DNA of 64,000 nucleotides from contig NZ_VIWT01000002.1 of assembly GCF_007829815.1 (NCBI RefSeq), forward strand, positions 124,001 through 188,000, given 5' to 3'. The DNA is from Kitasatospora viridis (lineage in GTDB: Bacteria; Actinomycetota; Actinomycetes; Streptomycetales; Streptomycetaceae). Of this stretch, positions 58,844 to 64,000 are shown in pieces. The number at the start of each line of letters is the position of its first letter. The first letter of the stretch is position 1. A model generated the notes under the pieces. It was given only the letters and a program-made list of their open reading frames with translations, ran no database searches and was not told the DNA's origin. The translations under genes were made by a program, and so were the position numbers.

Positions 58844-60075
58844 GTGCGGTCCGTCCGCCGCTCGCCGTCACCGGGATCGGCCTGGTCACCCCGGCCGGTC
58901 CCGGCGTCGAGCCGACCTGGCGAGGCGTGTTGGCAGGTCGCGCCACGGCCGCGCCCGATCCGGCGCTGGCCGGCCTGCCCGTCGGCCTCTCCTGCCGGGT
59001 GCCCGGCGACTCCGCGGCGCTGCCCGGCGTCCGCCGGGCCTGGCGGCTGGACCGGGCCACCCACTTCGCCGTCGCGGCCGCCGGTGCGGCCGTCGCCGAC
59101 GCCGGGCTCGATCCGGCCGGCTGGGACGGAGCCCGGGTGGCCATCGTGCTCGGCTCCGCCGCGGGCGGCCTGGGCAGCTACGAGCAGGCGGTCACCGGAT
59201 TCCACGGCGCGGGTGCGTCCGGGGTGCCGGCGGTGGCGCTGTCCGCGTTCCTGCCGAACATGGCGGCCGGTCAACTCGCCATCGAGCTGGGCGTGCTGGG
59301 CCCCGTGCTGCACACCGCCACGGCCTGCGCCTCCGGTGCCACGGCGATCCACACCGCGGCCCTGCTGCTGCGCGCCGGGGCCTGCGACATCGCGCTGGCC
59401 GGCGGCGCCGACGCGATGGTCACGCCGGTCTGCGTCAGCGGGTTCGCCCGGATGAAGGCCCTGTCGCGCAACCCGGATCCGGCCACGGCCGCCCGTCCGT
59501 TCGACGCGGGCCGGGACGGCTTCGTGATCGGCGAGGGCGCGGGCTTCCTGGTGCTGGAACGCCAGGCGGACGCGGCGGCCCGCCGGGCGCCCGCCCGCGC
59601 CCTGCTGGTCGGCGCGGGGACGGCCGCCGACGCGTACCAGCCGGTCGCGCCGCACCCCGAGGCCCGTGGGCTCGAAGCGGCCGTCCGGCTCGCCCTGGCC
59701 GAGGCCGGCGCGGGCGTGGACGAGGTGGACCACGTCAACGCCCACGGCACGAGCACGCCGCTCAACGACCGGGCCGAGGCCCGCCTGATCGCCCGCGTGT
59801 TCGGCCGTCAACCCCCGTCCGTCACCTCCGCCAAGGGCGTGCTCGGGCACACCATGGGCGCCGCCGGAGCCATCGAGGCGGCCCTGACCGTGCTCTCCGT
59901 GCAGCACCAACTCGTTCCCGCCACCGCCGGGTTCGCCACGCCCGACCAGGACACCGGCCGGATCGACCTGGTCCACGGCGCGCCCCGCCGACAGCGCCTG
60001 GACCTGGCGCTCAGCACCTCGGCCGGCTTCGGCGGCCACAACACCGTGCTCGCCTTCGCCCCGCCCGCGCACTGA
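58840..60075 (+). CDS. 3-oxoacyl-ACP synthase II (KAS II, FabF-like)
   Basis: A 411-residue elongating ketosynthase with C163 (TACASGA), H302 (NAHGTSTPLND) and H337 (GVLGHTMGAAGA), plus FDAGRDGFVIGEGAGFLVLE and the C-terminal STSAGFGGHNTVLAF. No partner chain-length-factor gene is present, so it should act as a homodimer as in fatty-acid or highly reducing type II systems. Last gene of the operon, coupled to ACP. Ends 18 bases from the converging lyase gene. Confidence 0.93.
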   Translation: MSAVRPPLAVTGIGLVTPAGPGVEPTWRGVLAGRATAAPDPALAGLPVGLSCRVPGDSAALPGVRRAWRLDRATHFAVAAAGAAVADAGLDPAGWDGARVAIVLGSAAGGLGSYEQAVTGFHGAGASGVPAVALSAFLPNMAAGQLAIELGVLGPVLHTATACASGATAIHTAALLLRAGACDIALAGGADAMVTPVCVSGFARMKALSRNPDPATAARPFDAGRDGFVIGEGAGFLVLERQADAAARRAPARALLVGAGTAADAYQPVAPHPEARGLEAAVRLALAEAGAGVDEVDHVNAHGTSTPLNDRAEARLIARVFGRQPPSVTSAKGVLGHTMGAAGAIEAALTVLSVQHQLVPATAGFATPDQDTGRIDLVHGAPRRQRLDLALSTSAGFGGHNTVLAFAPPAH

Positions 60076-60093
60076 CTCGACGGCCAGGCTGGC

Positions 60094-61560
60094 TCACCCC
60101 CGGTGCGCGCCCTTGCGGCGGGCCCGGGTGCGCAGGGCCAGCACGCCGCCGCCGATGGCGAGCAGGCCCGCGCCGGTGAGCGGGAGCAGGCCGGTGGACC
60201 CGGTGAAGGCGAGGTTCTCGGGCGAACTCCCGGTCGGGCTCGGCGAAGTGGACGCGGCGGGGCTCGCCGGCGGTCCTTGAGGTGCAGCTGCGGGCACCGG
60301 CGCCGACACGGGTGTGGCGGCCTTGTCACGAGTGAACGCCAGTGTGCCGAAGCCGAGTTGGTCGAAGCCGCCGCTGTCCGGACCGTAGTCGCCACCGCCG
60401 CCCTCGGGTGCGAGTTTCGCCGCCATGGCGGTGGTGTACGGCGCGGCGAGCCCGCGCCGGTTGACGTAGTGGTTCTGGATCATCGCCCAGATCGGGCGCA
60501 GGTCGCCCCGGCCGGAGGCGGCGGGAGCGGTGTCGTCCACCGTCCCCGACCAGACACCGGGCGCGCCCTGCTGGAACGTCAGGCGGGTGAACGGGACGTC
60601 CTGGCCGAGGTTGTACTTGGCGACGTACTCGGCGCCCTTGAGGAAGCGGTTGTCGTCCTCCCCGTAGAGGTCGATGCCCTGGTTCCAGGCCATCTCGCAC
60701 AGCGCACCCATCAGGCCGACGGAGAGCGTGGTGTGCCCCTGGTCGCGGCCGGACTCCTGGAACTGGGCCAGGCCGTTGGGGTAGGCGTACGGGATGGCGT
60801 GCGGGAGCGAGCCGTTGCCCGCGCCGGTCCGGTAGTAGTCGACGGCCTGGTCGACCTTGGCCCGGTCGTCGCACAGCACGCCGGTGGCGAAGACGCAGCA
60901 GAGCGCGAGCAGGTCCCAACTGGCGTAGTAGTTGGTGATGAACGCGCCGTTGTGCTCGCGCAGGAAGCTGTCGCAGACCGGGTAGAAGACCTGCAGCATC
61001 ATGGTCTTGAACCGGCCGAGGTCGAACCCGGGGTAGCCGCGCAGCAGTTCGGCCGCGTTGGCGAACTGGTAGCCCTGGATGCCGGCGGCGAGGAAGTGGT
61101 CGGCACTGCCGGTGACCTGCTTCAGCGTCCCCGACCAGGCGTTGAGGATGTCCCGGGCGGCGTCGCCGTGCGCGTGATCGCCGCTGATCCGCCAGCGCAG
61201 CGCGTTCTGGTAGGCGGCGTGGACGTCGTTGTAGAGGGTGGGGAAGTTCTGCGGGGCGGCGCCTCCCCGGTGGACCGTGGCCTGGGGGTTGGCCTTCCAG
61301 GTGCTCTGCGCGTGCCCGTTGGCCGTCAGCCGCTGCCAGCCCGCCAGGTACGGCTGGGCGCCGGCCTTGACCTTGGCGGCGATCCGGTCGAGGTCCGCCT
61401 GGGCGTGCAGCAGCCCGGGGTGCGCGAACGCGGGTGCGGCGGCGGCCGTGGCGCCGGTGGTGCCGCTCAGGGTGAGGGCGCCGGCTCCGAGGCCGGCCGC
61501 GCCGGCGAGTTTCAGCAGGCTGCGGCGGCTCGACGGCCGGCTGCTGGGGTGCTGGGTCAC
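60094..61560 (-). CDS. Tat-exported, LAxTG wall-anchored polysaccharide lyase-like protein
   Basis: A 488-residue protein. The N-terminus SSRRSLLKLAGAAGLGAGALTLSG is a twin-arginine signal. Residues about 45-400 form an alpha-helical toroid like alginate-lyase-type (PL5/PF05426-like) proteins, with NYYASWDLLALCCV and YYRTGAGNGSLPHAI resembling the N-x-x-x-W and active-site regions. After a Pro/Ser/Thr linker come LAFTGSTG, a membrane helix (LLPLTGAGLLAIGGGVLAL) and RTRARRKG, a sortase signal of the LAxTG (class E) type. It probably degrades uronic-acid polysaccharide at the cell surface. A LacI-type operator lies 50 bases upstream of ATG 61560. Confidence 0.8.
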   Translation of the reverse strand: MTQHPSSRPSSRRSLLKLAGAAGLGAGALTLSGTTGATAAAAPAFAHPGLLHAQADLDRIAAKVKAGAQPYLAGWQRLTANGHAQSTWKANPQATVHRGGAAPQNFPTLYNDVHAAYQNALRWRISGDHAHGDAARDILNAWSGTLKQVTGSADHFLAAGIQGYQFANAAELLRGYPGFDLGRFKTMMLQVFYPVCDSFLREHNGAFITNYYASWDLLALCCVFATGVLCDDRAKVDQAVDYYRTGAGNGSLPHAIPYAYPNGLAQFQESGRDQGHTTLSVGLMGALCEMAWNQGIDLYGEDDNRFLKGAEYVAKYNLGQDVPFTRLTFQQGAPGVWSGTVDDTAPAASGRGDLRPIWAMIQNHYVNRRGLAAPYTTAMAAKLAPEGGGGDYGPDSGGFDQLGFGTLAFTRDKAATPVSAPVPAAAPQGPPASPAASTSPSPTGSSPENLAFTGSTGLLPLTGAGLLAIGGGVLALRTRARRKGAHRG

Positions 61561-61609
61561 TGGGCTGTCTCCCGTTCTTCGGCGCTTCCGGTCAGGAGAC
61601 CTGCGGAAG

Positions 61610-61623
61610 TGTGAGCGATAACA
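61610..61623. promoter_or_regulatory. LacI-type operator O1 (lyase side)
   Basis: TGTGAGCGATAACA is an imperfect 14-base palindrome differing in two positions from the perfect site O2 at 61706. It lies 50 bases upstream of the lyase start codon and suggests repression by the divergent LacI protein. Confidence 0.6.
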
Positions 61624-61705
61624 GAAATTGCGGGCCTCATCGGCAGGGGAGTGGCGTGCAACGACGGAGCACTCAATCGAAGGCGAGCGACTCCCGAAGA
61701 GCGAA

Positions 61706-61719
61706 TGTTAGCGCTAACA
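61706..61719. promoter_or_regulatory. LacI-type operator O2 (regulator side)
   Basis: TGTTAGCGCTAACA is a perfect 14-base palindrome with the central CG common to LacI/GalR operators. It lies 78 bases before the LacI start codon and 96 bases (nine helical turns) from O1, a spacing suited to looping. Confidence 0.75.
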
Positions 61720-61796
61720 GCCAAGGTGGCCGATAAACTGGCCCCGCGCGGAACCAGCGGAACCAGTCGCGTTCCGACATCGACGAGGGAGCCCGA

Positions 61797-62828
61797 GTGG
61801 GAACAGCAGCCGACGGCACGGACCAGCGCCAGCCGGTGATGGCGGACGTCGCGAAGCTGGCCGGGGTCTCCCACCAGACGGTGTCCCGGGTGCTCAACGG
61901 CGCGCCGCACGTGCGCCCCGACACCAGGGACCGGGTGCTCGCCGCGATCCGCGAGCTCGACTACCGGCCCAACTCCGCCGCCCGCGCCCTGGTCACCCGG
62001 CGCTCCCAGACGCTCGGCGTGGTCACCTTCGACAGCACGCTCTACGGGCCCGCCTCCATGCTGGACGGCATCGAGCGCGCGGCCCGCAGCGCCGGCTACT
62101 TCGTCAGCGTCGCCAGCCTGCGCTCACTCGACAGCCGCTCGGTCCAGGAGGCCGTCGACCGCCTGCGCGACCAGGGCGTCGAGGGCGTCGTGGTGATCGC
62201 GCCGCAGACCTCCGCGATCAGCGCGGTCGCCAAGCTGTCCAGCTCGGTGCCGGTGGTCGCGGTCGGTTCGGGCACCCAGGCGAGGGTGCCGCTGGTCTCG
62301 GTCGACAACCGGGCGGGCGCCGAGGCGGCCACCCGGCACCTGCTGGACCTCGGGCACCGCACGGTGCACCACCTGGCCGGGCCGGCCGGCTGGATGGAGA
62401 GCGAGGACCGCCAGAACGGGTGGCGCGACGCCCTGGAGGCCGCCGGTGCCGAGGTGCCGCCGGCCGAGAGCGGCGACTGGAGCGCGCGCTCCGGCTACGA
62501 GGCCGGACTGCGGATCGCCCGCGCCGAGGGCGTCAGCGCGGTGTTCTGCGCCAACGACCACATGGCCCTCGGCCTGCTCCGGGCCTTCCACGAGGCCGAC
62601 CGGTCGATCCCGCGCGACATCAGCGTGGTCGGCTTCGACGACATCCCCGAGGCCGGGTACTTCACCCCGCCGCTGACCACCGTGCGGCAGGACTTCGGGG
62701 AGCTGGGCCGCCGCGCGCTCGAACTGCTCGTCGCCGAACTGGCCGGCGGGCGGGAGGCCCAGCCGCCGGTGCGGATCTCGCCGGAGATGGTGCTGCGCCG
62801 CAGCACCGGGCCCGCCGCGCGCGGCTGA
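61797..62828 (+). CDS. LacI-family transcriptional regulator
   Basis: A 343-residue protein. The LacI headpiece is VMADVAKLAGVSHQTVSRVLNGAPHVRPDTRDRVLAAIRELDYRPNSAARAL, followed by a sugar-binding periplasmic-fold domain (SQTLGVVTFD...VVGFDDIPEAGYFTPPLTTVRQD). GTG 61797 follows GAGGGAG. It is divergent from the lyase-like gene with two operators between and probably responds to a sugar or oligouronide. The ribose-type permease downstream on the opposite strand may be the matching uptake system. Confidence 0.93.
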   Translation: MGTAADGTDQRQPVMADVAKLAGVSHQTVSRVLNGAPHVRPDTRDRVLAAIRELDYRPNSAARALVTRRSQTLGVVTFDSTLYGPASMLDGIERAARSAGYFVSVASLRSLDSRSVQEAVDRLRDQGVEGVVVIAPQTSAISAVAKLSSSVPVVAVGSGTQARVPLVSVDNRAGAEAATRHLLDLGHRTVHHLAGPAGWMESEDRQNGWRDALEAAGAEVPPAESGDWSARSGYEAGLRIARAEGVSAVFCANDHMALGLLRAFHEADRSIPRDISVVGFDDIPEAGYFTPPLTTVRQDFGELGRRALELLVAELAGGREAQPPVRISPEMVLRRSTGPAARG

Positions 62829-62993
62829 CCGGCCGTCACTTGGCACGAGATGAAGCCCGCCGCACGCGGCCGGGCATGACGGAGCCACTGCGGCCATGAC
62901 GGAACCGCCGTGCGCAGCGCTGCACCGCTGCACACGGCGGCCCGGCCGCGCGGCGACCCCACCGCGCGGCGCCCCGCCCACGGCTCGCCCCCG

Positions 62994-63998
62994 CTAGCCC
63001 CGGCGGGACAACCTGCGGGCGCGCAGCCGGTCGGCGAGGATCGCCAACCCGAGCACCACGCCCAGCACGATGTTGGTGTAGTCGGCGTTGACCGCGAGCG
63101 CGATCATGCCGTCGTTGATCAGCTCCAGCAGCACGGCGCCCGCGACGATGCCGAGGATGCGCCCCTGCCCGCCGACCAGCGAGACCCCGCCGATCACCGC
63201 CGCCGCGATCGCGGACAGCTCCCAGCCCACGCCGACGGTCGGCGAGCCGACGCCCATCCGGCCGGCCACCAGCACCCCGCCGAACCCGGCCAAGAGCGAG
63301 CTGGTGACGTACATGGCGATGACCCGCCGGTCGCCGCGGATGCCGGCCAGCCGGGCGGCCTCCCGGTTGCCGCCGACCGCGTACACCTGGCGGCCCGCGT
63401 AGGTGCGCTCCAGGAAGAACCAGGCCGCCACCGCGATCACGGCGAACAGCACGGCGGGCAGCGGGATTTGGGCCACGAAGGTCTGGCTGAGGTCGCCGAA
63501 GACGCCGGAGATGCCGACCACCGGGATGCCGGAGGTGATCGCCAGCGCCGCGCCCTGGGCGACGGTGTAGGTGACCAGGGTGGTGACGAACGGCGGCATG
63601 GCCAGCTTGGTCACCGCCAGCCCGTGCAGCCACCCGACCAGACCGGTCAGCGCCAGCGTGCACACGATGGCCAGCGGGGCCGGCATCCCGGCCTTGACGT
63701 TGAACCAGGCGGCGAGCACCACCGACAGGCCGAGCAGCGCGCCCACCGAGAGGTCGATGCCGCCGGTCAGGATGACCAGCGACTCGCCGATCGCGATGAC
63801 GCCGTACTGGGCCAGGTCCGCGCCCATGTTCTGCAGGTTGACCGCCCCGGCGAAGGCCGGCTTGTCGATCGCCAGGCCGGCGAAGAGCAGCACGCAGGCG
63901 AGCACCACGCCGACCTCGGGGGTCCGCGCGAGCCGGCCCAGCGCCGACCCGGCCCCCGTCGGCTTCCCTGCCGATGCCGTACCGGTTTCCGTGGTCAC
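62994..63998 (-). CDS. Ribose/sugar-type ABC transporter permease (RbsC-like), start at window edge
   Basis: A 334-residue permease with about eight to ten membrane helices. Family signs are NLQNMGADLAQYGVIAIGESLVILTGGIDLSVGALLGLS, FVTTLVTYTVAQGAAL, YAVGGNREAARLAGI and SLVGGQGRILGIVAGAVLLELINDGM, characteristic of BPD_transp_2 carbohydrate permeases. The GTG at 63998 could be the true start and would overlap a stop of an upstream gene, but the window ends two bases later, so a longer N-terminus cannot be excluded. ATPase and binding-protein genes would lie beyond the edge. Confidence 0.9.
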   Translation of the reverse strand: MTTETGTASAGKPTGAGSALGRLARTPEVGVVLACVLLFAGLAIDKPAFAGAVNLQNMGADLAQYGVIAIGESLVILTGGIDLSVGALLGLSVVLAAWFNVKAGMPAPLAIVCTLALTGLVGWLHGLAVTKLAMPPFVTTLVTYTVAQGAALAITSGIPVVGISGVFGDLSQTFVAQIPLPAVLFAVIAVAAWFFLERTYAGRQVYAVGGNREAARLAGIRGDRRVIAMYVTSSLLAGFGGVLVAGRMGVGSPTVGVGWELSAIAAAVIGGVSLVGGQGRILGIVAGAVLLELINDGMIALAVNADYTNIVLGVVLGLAILADRLRARRLSRRG

Positions 63999-64000
63999 AC

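Overview
The window is high-GC DNA with the gene style of a large-genome actinomycete of the Streptomyces/Kitasatospora type. The signs are strong third-position GC, frequent GTG starts, ATGA/GTGA gene overlaps, many secreted glycoside hydrolases with ricin-type lectin tails, SARP/BTAD and TPR regulators, an LAxTG (sortase E type) wall anchor, and an actinobacterial type I-E CRISPR repeat. No rRNA, tRNA, replication gene or prophage core was seen.

Layout. 1-4.3 kb: end of a CBS-domain protein, an XRE-cupin regulator divergent from an arylsulfotransferase-like gene and an NCS2 purine/pyrimidine permease, then an EamA transporter. 4.5-10.1 kb: a secreted GH20 hexosaminidase with lectin modules, a HAD hydrolase, a membrane protein and a small secreted protein. 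10.7-16.6 kb: small regulator/effector units (LysR divergent from NTF2-like, AhpD-like and CrtC-like genes; two MerR regulators bracketing NTF2-like and monooxygenase-like genes), several with visible operators. 16.6-27 kb: a membrane-tethered SARP-NACHT regulator, a lipoprotein, two secreted proteins sharing a 907-bp beta-propeller module, and a GH92 mannosidase. 27.3-33.7 kb: a secreted protein, a VKOR/DsbA-like thiol-oxidation operon, a hydrolase with a divergent HTH regulator, and a secreted lactonase-type propeller protein.

33.7-49.7 kb is an accessory region built around type I-E CRISPR arrays. There are three leader-bearing arrays (14, 8 and 49 repeats) plus two leaderless remnants, all in one orientation (leader at the high-coordinate side, transcribed on the minus strand), with no cas gene in the window. 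The first part is a segmental duplication of a lactonase / small unknown gene / CRISPR unit in which opposite genes have decayed in the two copies. Between the arrays lie a truncated TPR regulator, a GNAT acetyltransferase, an unknown gene, NUDIX, a broken aminotransferase, an IS256-family element, a Fic protein with an overlapping partner gene, and an SseB-like gene.

49.9-60.1 kb holds a compact, translationally coupled gene cluster resembling discrete (type II) fatty-acid/polyketide synthesis: acyltransferase, acyl-CoA oxidase-like, two KAS III, ketoreductase, ACP and KAS II. It is next to a TPR regulator and a strongly divergent IspH-like protein that keeps the iron-sulfur cysteines but has lost several active-site motifs. 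60.1-64 kb: a Tat-exported, LAxTG-anchored polysaccharide-lyase-like protein, a divergent LacI regulator with two LacI-type operators between them, and a ribose-type ABC permease running off the end.

Functional assignments rest on motif reading by eye; no database search was possible.
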